Below are positions 33,596 through 39,650 of a stretch of 39,650 nucleotides of DNA, in pieces (positions within the stretch are counted from its first letter, which is position 1; the number at the start of each line of letters is the position of its first letter). The position numbers and the translations under genes were made by a program. The stretch spans positions 1-39,650 of the forward strand of contig CAYZXS010000034.1 in the NCBI GenBank assembly GCA_964482495.1. Reading direction: 5' to 3'. This DNA comes from J029 sp964482495 (GTDB taxonomy: Bacteria; Planctomycetota; UBA1135). The notes beneath the pieces are model-generated. The model had not been told where the DNA came from. It did no database searches and saw only the letters and a program-made list of their open reading frames with translations.

Positions 33596-34981
33596 ATGAA
33601 GCGCAACCTGCTCCCCTTGATCCTCGCCGCCGCCGCCGCGCCTGCCGCGGCCCAGGAAGCGACCCTGAAGACCGGCGATCCGGCCCCCGCCCTCGACGTC
33701 GAACATTGGCTGAAGGGCGAAGCCGTGACCGCCTTCGAACCAGGCCAGTGTTATGTGGTCGAGTTCTGGGCCACCTGGTGCCCGCCATGCAAGGCCAGCA
33801 TGCCGCACCTGAGCGAGCTGCAGGAGGAGTACGGCGACCAGCTGGTGGTCATCGGCCTCAGCGACGAGCCGCTCGAGGTCGCCAAGAGCTTCCTCGACCA
33901 GCCCGAGTGGGCGGCCAAGACCCGCTACACGCTCGGCACCGACCCCGACCGCTCGGTCTACGCCGACTACATGGACGCCGCCAAGCAGCGCGGCATCCCG
34001 ACCTCCTTCCTGGTGAACGGCGAGGGCAAGATCGTCTGGATCGGCCACCCGTCCGCCATGGACCGGCCGCTGCGGAAGATGCTCGGCGTCGAGGCCAGCG
34101 GGGCTGAGGCCGCCGGCGAGACGGCGGAGATGGACGCCGCCTTCCAAGCCATGCTGGACCAGGAATGGGAGTCCACCGCGGCTGCGGAAGCTTGGCTGGA
34201 CAAGGCCGGCGCGGCGCTGCGGGCTGAGGACCAGCGCTTCTCCTTCACCCAGAGCACCACCGTGAAGGGCGGCTCGCCGGACGGTGAGATGATCGAGCTG
34301 CCGTTGACCCGCACCGGGACGGTCGAGCGCGCCGGCGCCCTCGGCACCCGCGTCGACTCGGTCAACCGCATGGACATCCCGATGATGCCGGAGCCGATGG
34401 AGCAGACCGGCGTCGTGGTGCTGCGCGACGGCCTCTGGCTGGTCGAGAAGGAGCCGATGATGCCGATGGAGCCGACCGAGCTGAAGAGCATGACGGTGGC
34501 GGAAGGCGAGGAGTTGGAGGCGGAAGGGGCCGGCATGCCGACGCCCCCGAGCGTCGCGCCCTTCTTCGATCCCCACCCGGTCCACGCCGACCCCGCCGCC
34601 ACCTTCGAACGCCTGCGCGGCCTGTGCGCGCTCGACGTCGCGGAGGAGACCGAGAGCCAGGTGGTGCTCGCCGGCGAGGCCTCGCCGATCCTGAACCTGG
34701 GAGACCCGGAGGGCGACGGGCCCGTGACGACCACCCTGCGCCTGGTCATCGACCGCGCCACCGGCCGGCCGGTGGAGCTGGTGATCGGCGACCCCGAGGA
34801 GCCCGAGTTCCGGATGAGCTTCTCCGACTTCGCCGCCCTGGACGCGCCGGACCCGGCCCGCTTCGACCTCAACCCGGACGGCGAAGTGCTGCCCAACTTG
34901 GCCGAGGCCATCCGCGACGAGATCGAGATGATGCGCTCGATGGCGGGCGGCGGCGGCGGCTTCGAGGAGGACGAGTTCTAG
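33596..34981 (+). CDS. Secreted TlpA-like thioredoxin with LolA-like C-terminal region
   Basis: The protein has 461 residues from the ATG at 33596, with a signal peptide of ~20 residues (MKRNLLPLILAAAAAPAAAQ). Residues ~24-160 are a redoxin/TlpA-like domain with FWATWCPPCKASMPHL (Cys62 and Cys65), VVIGLSDEP and the cis-Pro-type GIPTSFLVNGEGKIVWIGHP. Residues ~190-440 are a beta-rich region. LRLVIDRATGRPVELVIGD and FSDFAALDAPDPARFDL in it resemble LolA/outer-membrane lipoprotein-sorting or DUF2092-type proteins. A methionine-rich stretch (MDIPMMPEPMEQ, KEPMMPMEP) lies between. The tail ends with MAGGGGGFEEDEF. A thiol-redox or metal-related envelope role is likely. The gene sits directly behind a perfect sigma-54 promoter and the activator gene. 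Confidence 0.88.
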   Translation: MKRNLLPLILAAAAAPAAAQEATLKTGDPAPALDVEHWLKGEAVTAFEPGQCYVVEFWATWCPPCKASMPHLSELQEEYGDQLVVIGLSDEPLEVAKSFLDQPEWAAKTRYTLGTDPDRSVYADYMDAAKQRGIPTSFLVNGEGKIVWIGHPSAMDRPLRKMLGVEASGAEAAGETAEMDAAFQAMLDQEWESTAAAEAWLDKAGAALRAEDQRFSFTQSTTVKGGSPDGEMIELPLTRTGTVERAGALGTRVDSVNRMDIPMMPEPMEQTGVVVLRDGLWLVEKEPMMPMEPTELKSMTVAEGEELEAEGAGMPTPPSVAPFFDPHPVHADPAATFERLRGLCALDVAEETESQVVLAGEASPILNLGDPEGDGPVTTTLRLVIDRATGRPVELVIGDPEEPEFRMSFSDFAALDAPDPARFDLNPDGEVLPNLAEAIRDEIEMMRSMAGGGGGFEEDEF

Positions 34982-35024
34982 GGCGCAGAGCCCTGCTCGC
35001 CCCTGCCCATCGGGAGACGGAAAT

Positions 35025-35053
35025 GCGCCGACGGCCACCACGGCCGCCGGCGC
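35025..35053. terminator. Hairpin between convergent genes
   Basis: GCGCCGACGGCC (35025-35036) pairs with GGCCGCCGGCGC (35042-35053) with one mismatch and a 5-nt loop. A weak GGTTTCAT follows on the plus strand. It lies between the convergent stops at 34981 and 35072 and could end both transcripts. Confidence 0.5.
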
Positions 35054-35071
35054 GGTTTCATCTGGCCGGGA

Positions 35072-36241
35072 TCAACCGACGCAATAGAGTCCGTTCGACA
35101 GGGCCACCAGCGCCGCGGGCGTGGCGGGCCCGGTAGTCTCCGCCGCTTGGACGTAGGCGACCGCCACCGCCGCCGGGACCGAGGCCGTCAGGCTGCCGGA
35201 GGCGAAGTTCATCGCGAAGGGCATGCCGGGATAGAAGCTGGTGCTGACCACCAGCTCCCCCGCCGGGAGCAGGATGTTCCCAGAGGCCGGCGACGCCACG
35301 AGGTAGAGGGCGCTGCCGCCGCCGATCCCGCCGTGGCCGGTCGCGGTGAAGGTCACGTTCGTGCCCGGAAGGAAGTCGCTGCAGCTCAGGCCGAGGCTGT
35401 TGTTGGCGTGGCCGTAAGCGAAGGCGTTCACCGGCCCGGCGAGCATCTTCATGCTGAAGCTGGCCCAAGGCACCCCGCCAAACCAGTAGCAGCCGGTCCA
35501 GGCGGCGGTCGGGTCCTCCCAATAGAACATGTTCTCGTTGCCCGAGTTCAGGAAGCCGCCGCTGCCGGTGCAGCCGGCGACCGGGGTGGCGCAGGGCAGG
35601 TCGAGGATCGGGCCCATGTTGTTCATGCCGGCGAGTCCCGGGTTCGAGCCGAAGGCCCAGCCGAAGGAGCGGTCGGCCACGGCGCCTTCGTTGGTCCGGA
35701 ACTGGCTGGCGAGGTCGGTGGAGCACTCGAAGCCGCCCTCGAGGTCGATGCCGACGCCCCAGCAGGTCAGGTTACCGGTGCTCGACAGCGGAAGGCCGCT
35801 GATGATGTAGTCGCAAGTCGCCGCCGGCGGCGCGGTGCAGGGCACGTAGTCGTCGTAGAAGGTGATCCGGACCGACTCGGAGTTCAGCGTCGGCGAGAGG
35901 TTGGTGCTGCAGTAGGCGAAGTCGAAGCCGTTGACCTGGTCGATCGACAGCGAGTTGCCGTCCGGCAGCTTGCCCTCGTCGATCCAGAGCTGGTCGGCGG
36001 CCGAGGTCGAGCTGTTGCCGACCGTGCTGTAGTAGTTTCCGGGCGTGGTGCAGTTGTAGAGCACCCGGGACCCGGCGCGGCTGGCGCCGGAGTGCCAGAC
36101 CCCCTCGGCGAAGGAGAAGGTGCCGAAGTACTTCACCGGCACTCCCTCCTTGGAGTGGACCTGCGCGGTGTTCTGGGCGGCGAGGCCGGCGGTCAAGAGG
36201 ACCGCTGCGGCGCTCGCGAGATAGGCTCTCGTGATCGTCAT
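35072..36241 (-). CDS. Secreted protein of unknown function with lineage-type C-terminal domain
   Basis: A 389-residue exported protein with a signal peptide (MTITRAYLASAAAVLLTAGLAAQ). The mature part is rich in Ser, Thr, Gly and Asn with several Cys (VLYNCTTPGN, AYCSTNLSP, YVPCTAPPAATCDYI, LPCATPVAGCTGSG), and so is probably disulfide-stabilised. No catalytic motif is visible. The last ~110 residues (from LSCSDFLPGTNVTFTATGHG) form a separate beta domain ending AALVALSNGLYCVG. A decayed copy of the end of a close paralogue lies just upstream at 36359-36655. TAGGAA lies 6 nt before the ATG. The function is unknown; a structural or adhesive surface protein is the simplest guess. Confidence 0.8.
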   Translation of the reverse strand: MTITRAYLASAAAVLLTAGLAAQNTAQVHSKEGVPVKYFGTFSFAEGVWHSGASRAGSRVLYNCTTPGNYYSTVGNSSTSAADQLWIDEGKLPDGNSLSIDQVNGFDFAYCSTNLSPTLNSESVRITFYDDYVPCTAPPAATCDYIISGLPLSSTGNLTCWGVGIDLEGGFECSTDLASQFRTNEGAVADRSFGWAFGSNPGLAGMNNMGPILDLPCATPVAGCTGSGGFLNSGNENMFYWEDPTAAWTGCYWFGGVPWASFSMKMLAGPVNAFAYGHANNSLGLSCSDFLPGTNVTFTATGHGGIGGGSALYLVASPASGNILLPAGELVVSTSFYPGMPFAMNFASGSLTASVPAAVAVAYVQAAETTGPATPAALVALSNGLYCVG

Positions 36242-36247
36242 GGGAAT

Positions 36248-36253
36248 TTCCTA
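36248..36253 (-). promoter_or_regulatory. Candidate -10 element (TAGGAA) or close RBS of the 35072-36241 gene
   Basis: On the minus strand CCTAGGAAATTCCC precedes the ATG, with TAGGAA ending 6 nt before it. AGGA could be a Shine-Dalgarno sequence, or TAGGAA a -10 box of a leaderless gene. Confidence 0.3.
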
Positions 36254-36358
36254 GGAACAGTGTCGTAGGGGGATGGAGCCGTTCCGCAACCCGCGGGGGA
36301 GAGACCGGCCTGGTGCCGGCTCCGTTCGCCCGGCGGCGGCCGGACGGAGAGGGGTGGG

Positions 36359-36655
36359 TCAGTTCACGCCGTAAGGTCCGTTTGAGAAGGCGACCAGCGC
36401 CCCGGAGCTCGAATGGGCGGGATCGGGGCTACCGGGGAAGAAGCCCCGGCTCACCACCAGCTCACCGGCCAGGTGAAGTTGCTCAGAGAGCGCGAGACGA
36501 CCGGGTAGGTGGAGTTCCCCGCCGTGAAACCAGCGGGGATGAAGGAGTTGGATTGGCCGGGGAAGAAGCCCAGGCTGCTCAGGAAGGAGAAGAAATGGTA
36601 GAGGAAGGCGGTGGAGCATCCGGACACGGGGGGGCCCGGAGCGCACCGGGCGGGG
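36359..36655 (-). pseudogene. Decayed 3' end of a paralogue of the 35072-36241 gene
   Basis: The minus strand carries two pieces in different frames. The upstream frame (~36655-36460) reads CAPGPPVSGCSTAFLYHFF, then LSSLGFFPGQSNSFIPAGF, then TYPVVSRSLSNFTWPV, then stops. It resembles LPCATPVAGCTGSGGFL of the intact neighbour. The downstream frame (~36470-36359) reads AGELVVSRGFFPG and ALVAFSNGPYGVN, then stop. It matches AGELVVSTSFYPG and ALVALSNGLYCVG of the neighbour. A deletion and at least one frameshift separate the parts, and there is no start codon or signal peptide. The piece abuts the stop of the nucleotidyltransferase gene at 36656. This and 36242-36358 fill an otherwise gene-free 414-bp stretch; the 36242-36358 part shows nothing else. 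Confidence 0.75.
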
Positions 36656-37399
36656 TCAGGAAGGAGCGAAGCCTTCGCGGACCGCGCGGTAGCCTTCGAG
36701 GCTGCCGACGTCGTACCAGGGGCCGGTGATCGGTGCCGCGTAGACCTCCGTCTGGTCGCAGAGCCAGGCGAGGAAGTGGCCGGGGGCGTCGGGATTGCCG
36801 CCGGCCGCCAAGTAGTCCGACACCCGAAGCGGGAGATCGGCGGGCAAAAAGTAGAGGCCGATCGCCGAGCGGCCGCCGCGCGGGTCCTCGGGCTTCTCGC
36901 GGAAGGCCGTCACCCGCCCGTCCTCGCCGACGGCGACGTCGCTGTAGGTGCGCGGCGGCACCGGCGGCGGCGTCTCGCGCACCAGGAGCAGCGGCGCGTC
37001 GTGCTCGCGGAACTGCTCGGCGAATGGGCGCAGGGCGAAGCCGAGCAGGTTGTCGGCGGCGCCGACCAGGTAGCCGCCGGGGCTCCCTTCGGGGAAGGCG
37101 TGCTCCATGGCCAGCGCCAGGTCGGCGACCGCCCCGCGCAGCTCGTGGTCTTCGCGAGCGCCGTTGGCGACCACGTGCAGCGGCACCGGGCACTCGACGG
37201 TCTCGGACCAGGCGTGGAAGTCGCTCTCGAAGCGGGCGTTGACGACCACCGCGACCTCGTCGACCCCGGCGGCCAAAGCCTGGCGCAGGAGCCGGGTCAG
37301 CAGCGCCTCGCCGCCGACCTCGAGCAGCGGCTTGGCGCGCTCCCGGGTCAGCGGGTACATGCGGGTGGCGAAGCCGGCGGCCAGGAAGACCGCCTTCAC
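36656..37399 (-). CDS. Sugar-1-phosphate nucleotidyltransferase-like protein
   Basis: The protein has 247 residues from the GTG at 37399, which overlaps the stop of the GHMP kinase gene by 4 nt (GTGA). The N-terminus carries the nucleotidyltransferase signature: VFLAAGFATRMYPLTRERAKP followed by LLEVGG, in two linked parts. YLVGAADNLLGF corresponds to the metal-binding GDN/GDH region. Further on are FREKPEDPRGGRSAIGLYFL and the terminal WYDVGSLEGYRAV. Such enzymes make NDP-sugars from a sugar-1-phosphate and an NTP. With the adjacent kinase the likely path is sugar, then sugar-1-phosphate, then NDP-sugar. The nucleotide and sugar are not identifiable. It is cytoplasmic and the last gene of the pair. 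Confidence 0.88.
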   Translation of the reverse strand: MKAVFLAAGFATRMYPLTRERAKPLLEVGGEALLTRLLRQALAAGVDEVAVVVNARFESDFHAWSETVECPVPLHVVANGAREDHELRGAVADLALAMEHAFPEGSPGGYLVGAADNLLGFALRPFAEQFREHDAPLLLVRETPPPVPPRTYSDVAVGEDGRVTAFREKPEDPRGGRSAIGLYFLPADLPLRVSDYLAAGGNPDAPGHFLAWLCDQTEVYAAPITGPWYDVGSLEGYRAVREGFAPS

Positions 37400-38343
37400 G
37401 CCGGAACCTCCGCGTCGACCCAATCCCCCGCCGCCGACCAGGCCTCGCCCGGCCGCGGCCGGCCGGCGAGCCGCGGCTCGAGGCAGTCGAAGCCCTCCGC
37501 CCGGTAGGCGGCCTCGATCGCGGCCAGGTCCTCGGTCCCGTCCAGCACCACCAGCGCCGCCCCCCCGGAGCCGCAGAACTTGGTCGCGGCGCCGTGTTCG
37601 CGGCCGATGGCGATCAAGCGCCGGTCGCGGGCGCCGATCGGGAATACCGCCGCTCGGAGGTCGAAGTTGTCGCTGACGCAGGCCTTCAGCTCGCCGTAGT
37701 CGCCGGTCTCCAGGGCGGCCAAGGCCCGCTGCGCCAGCGGCCGGAAGCCGGCCAGGGCGTTGCGCACCGCGGCGTCCCCCGCCTGCCAGCGGTCCCAGAC
37801 CTCGTCGTGCACCGCGCCCGAGGGCCGGCCCGGGGCAGGGTCCCAGGCCACCCGCAGCGGCGGCAGCAGGGCCGGGTCGAGGACCTCGACCGCCTCGGGC
37901 GCGAAGGGGCGGGCGAAGTCCATCCAGATCAGGCCGCCGTGGGCCTGGATCAGCCGGTCCATCGGTCCGGAGCGGATCCCGAGCAGCTCGTTCTCGGCCT
38001 TCCAGGCCAGCTCCGCCAGCCGGCCGGGGGGGAGCGAGTAGCCGTAGAAGGCGGCGAAGGCCCGCAGCGCCGCCAGGACGATCGCGCTCGACCCCGACAA
38101 GCCTGCCTGCCGCGGGACGTCGCAGCGGAAGCGCGCCCGGCAGGGCGGCAGTTCCGGGTCGGCCAGCGCCCGCCACGCGGCGTCGATCAGGGGCGACGGG
38201 AAGCGGCACTCCCCCGCCGGCGCCAGCTCGACCTCGGCGCCGAAGTCCTCGAAGGCGAAGCCGATGCCGCAGCCGCCATAGAGGTCGGAGGGGTTGCCGA
38301 TCAAGCCGGCGCGGGCGTGGGCGTGGGCGCGGACCAGGGCCAT
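37396..38343 (-). CDS. GHMP kinase, glucuronokinase-like
   Basis: The protein has 315 residues from the ATG at 38343. GHMP motif 1 is ARAGLIGNPSDLYGG (residues ~10-24), motif 2 is PRQAGLSGSSAIV (77-89) and motif 3 is ATKFCGSGGAAL (253-264). A likely catalytic Asp is in SGPMDRLIQAHGG (Asp129). The form GLIGNPSDxYGG and PRQxGLxGSSAIV is characteristic of plant glucuronokinase and its bacterial relatives rather than galactokinase or mevalonate kinase. Glucuronokinase makes glucuronate-1-phosphate, which a UTP-sugar pyrophosphorylase then activates. The downstream overlapping nucleotidyltransferase gene fits this. Substrate assignment is inference from motifs and context. A longer upstream frame runs antisense into the oxidoreductase gene and is rejected. 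Confidence 0.85.
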   Translation of the reverse strand: MALVRAHAHARAGLIGNPSDLYGGCGIGFAFEDFGAEVELAPAGECRFPSPLIDAAWRALADPELPPCRARFRCDVPRQAGLSGSSAIVLAALRAFAAFYGYSLPPGRLAELAWKAENELLGIRSGPMDRLIQAHGGLIWMDFARPFAPEAVEVLDPALLPPLRVAWDPAPGRPSGAVHDEVWDRWQAGDAAVRNALAGFRPLAQRALAALETGDYGELKACVSDNFDLRAAVFPIGARDRRLIAIGREHGAATKFCGSGGAALVVLDGTEDLAAIEAAYRAEGFDCLEPRLAGRPRPGEAWSAAGDWVDAEVPA

Positions 38344-38352
38344 CGCAGCCCC

Positions 38353-38358
38353 TAGACT
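38353..38358 (+). promoter_or_regulatory. Candidate -10 element (TAGACT) of the oxidoreductase gene
   Basis: TAGACT (TAnnnT) lies 9 nt before the ATG at 38368 in a 24-bp divergent gap. The expected leader is 2-3 nt. Confidence 0.38.
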
Positions 38359-38367
38359 ACCCCGGCC

Positions 38368-39573
38368 ATGGCCGCCTCCGACTCCATCCGCATCGGCCTG
38401 CTCGGCTCCGGCTTCCTCGCCAAGACTCGGGCCCGCTGCTACCGCAAGGTCGCCGGCGGGCGGGCCGAGCTGGCGGCGGTGGCCTCCTCCGACCCGGACA
38501 AGGCGATGGCCTTCGCCGCCGAGCACGGGGTCTCCCAGGTCGAGTCCGACGCCTACGCCCTGCTGGCCCGCGAGGACCTCGACCTGATCGACCTGTGCCT
38601 GCCCAACCACCTGCACAAGCGCTTCGCGGTCGCCGCAGCCGAGGCCGGCAAGCACGTGGTCTGCACCAAGCCCCTGACCGCCTTCTCGGGACACGACTGC
38701 GACAGCGTCGCCGAGGCCCGGCGCATCGCCAAGACCGACCCCGGGCGCATGCTCGAGCTGGCCCTCGGCGACGGTCGGGCGATGGTCGCCGCCGCCGAGC
38801 AGGCCGGCGTCAAGCTGATGTACGGCGAGAACTGGGTCTACGCACCTTCGGTGGTGAAGGCGCGCGAGCTCGCGGCGGCCTCCGGCGGCGTGCTCCTGGA
38901 GATGCGCGGCTGGGAGGCGCACTCCGGTTCGCACGCGGAGTACGCCAAGCTCTGGGAGCACGCCGGTGGCGGCGCCTTACTGCGCCTCGGCGCCCACCCG
39001 ATCGGCGCCATGCTGCAGCTGAAGCGCGAGGAAGGCGAGCGGCTGCGAGGCATCCCGACCCGGGCGACGGCCGTGACCGCCGAGGTCGCCGACCTGACCC
39101 GCGCCGCCGGCCTGGCCCCCGAGCGCACCGCGATCGCCACCGGCTGGCAGGGGGTCGAGAATTGGGGCACGGTGACGATCGCCTTCAGCGACGGCACCCG
39201 CGCCACCGCCTTCGGCAGCGACGTCCACCTCGGCGGGATGCAGAGCCGGCTGGAGCTGATGGGCTCCAACTTCCGGGTCAACTGCAACCTGTCCCCGAAC
39301 GACCTGGTCGAGGCCTACGCCCCCGACCAGGCCGCCTTCGAGGGCGTCTACCTGCAGGAGAAGCTCGGCACCGCCGGCGGCTGGAGCACGCCGATGCCCG
39401 ACGAGGACTGGAGCTCCGGCCAACTCGCGATGTGCGAGGCCTTCGTCCAGGACCTGCTCGGCGACAGCGCCCCGCTCTCCGACGGCGCGCTCGGTCTGGA
39501 CGTGATCGAGGTCGTCTACGCCGCCTACGTGTCCGCCTCCGAAGGACGGCGGGTGGCGCTGGGCGGAAGCTGA
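38368..39573 (+). CDS. Gfo/Idh/MocA-family NAD(P)-dependent oxidoreductase
   Basis: A 401-residue cytoplasmic dehydrogenase of the glucose-fructose oxidoreductase/inositol dehydrogenase family. The Rossmann motif is GLLGSGFLAK (residues ~10-19). LIDLCLPNHLHKRFAVAAAE and AGKHVVCTKPL (Lys101; a CTKP variant of the usual EKP) are the second family signature. YGENWVYAPSV, GGALLRLGAHPIGAML (with the substrate-side His) and TVTIAFSDGTRATAFG belong to the C-terminal domain. It oxidises or reduces sugars or cyclitols. Its substrate cannot be read. It is divergent from the GHMP kinase with only 24 bp between starts, so a role in sugar-acid or inositol use with that kinase is possible. Confidence 0.92.
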   Translation: MAASDSIRIGLLGSGFLAKTRARCYRKVAGGRAELAAVASSDPDKAMAFAAEHGVSQVESDAYALLAREDLDLIDLCLPNHLHKRFAVAAAEAGKHVVCTKPLTAFSGHDCDSVAEARRIAKTDPGRMLELALGDGRAMVAAAEQAGVKLMYGENWVYAPSVVKARELAAASGGVLLEMRGWEAHSGSHAEYAKLWEHAGGGALLRLGAHPIGAMLQLKREEGERLRGIPTRATAVTAEVADLTRAAGLAPERTAIATGWQGVENWGTVTIAFSDGTRATAFGSDVHLGGMQSRLELMGSNFRVNCNLSPNDLVEAYAPDQAAFEGVYLQEKLGTAGGWSTPMPDEDWSSGQLAMCEAFVQDLLGDSAPLSDGALGLDVIEVVYAAYVSASEGRRVALGGS

Positions 39574-39605
39574 CTGAACGAATTCCGTCATCGATCGCCC
39601 CAATG

Positions 39606-39625
39606 TCTTTGATTCCAATCAAAGA
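39606..39625. promoter_or_regulatory. Perfect inverted repeat (9-bp arms), operator or weak terminator
   Basis: TCTTTGATT (39606-39614), then CC, then AATCAAAGA (39617-39625) is a perfect dyad in an AT-richer stretch 33 bp after the oxidoreductase stop. Without a T-run, and with a 2-bp centre, it fits a repressor operator for a gene beyond the window at least as well as a terminator. Confidence 0.5.
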
Positions 39626-39650
39626 ACCACAGAAAAAGCCTTCCACACCA

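Noticed and set aside
36359..36646. A complete 95-codon gene on the minus strand
   Set aside because: Only its last ~35 residues make sense; the earlier part is read in the wrong frame of the decayed paralogue. It has no signal peptide.
38343..38961. Upstream extension of the GHMP kinase across the oxidoreductase gene
   Set aside because: The extension is antisense to a well-defined dehydrogenase. The ATG at 38343 places the first GHMP motif at the normal N-terminal position.

Overview
The window is 39.65 kb of very GC-rich bacterial DNA with tightly packed genes. The gene content points to a member of the Planctomycetota. It has a DUF1549/DUF1553 (PSD1-type) gene followed by DUF1501 and PPC-domain genes, DUF1080-type domains, secreted FG-GAP/integrin-like propellers, a lipoprotein cytochrome c beside a sugar-dehydrogenase-like propeller, and many secreted proteins with lineage-specific C-terminal domains. 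No rRNA, tRNA, CRISPR array, IS element or phage gene was seen. The only clear debris is one decayed gene tail. Shine-Dalgarno sequences are mostly absent. Several genes instead have a TAnnnT -10-like hexamer 6-11 nt before the start codon, which suggests leaderless or near-leaderless messages.

Layout. 1-4.9 kb: a partial secreted metallo-beta-lactamase-fold hydrolase, divergent from glpD and a kinase/PLP phospho-lyase fusion of the hydroxylysine/ethanolamine-phosphate type. 4.9-10.0 kb: a minus-strand PSD1 / DUF1501 / PPC operon. 10.2-12.9 kb: a cupin, a small membrane protein and glnS. 13-20 kb: minus-strand genes for a seven-bladed FG-GAP protein, a bacterial GOLPH3-like protein, a small secreted protein, an M14 carboxypeptidase and a second FG-GAP protein made of near-identical-length 59-residue repeats. 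20-27.7 kb: a kexin-like S8 protease whose catalytic Asp position reads Glu, a DUF1080-like lipoprotein, a LamG-like secreted protein, and a coupled cytochrome c / sugar-dehydrogenase-like pair. 27.8-30.5 kb: a small orphan gene and an operon of an atypical protein kinase, cutC and a secreted helical protein. 30.5-35 kb: a histidine kinase, an NtrC-type sigma-54 activator and a secreted TlpA-like thioredoxin. 35-39.6 kb: a secreted protein and the decayed tail of its paralogue, a sugar nucleotidyltransferase, a glucuronokinase-like GHMP kinase and a Gfo/Idh/MocA oxidoreductase.

The best candidate for an undescribed system is the 30.5-35 kb module. The only two convincing sigma-54 -24/-12 promoters I found lie immediately before the histidine-kinase/activator operon and immediately before the secreted thioredoxin gene. 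This predicts an autoregulated envelope-sensing circuit with one adjacent target. The second promoter would start transcription about 3 nt before the ATG. Other points of interest are the Glu-for-Asp S8 protease, the kinase-lyase fusion beside glpD, the recurrent C-terminal domains of secreted proteins, and the decayed paralogue.
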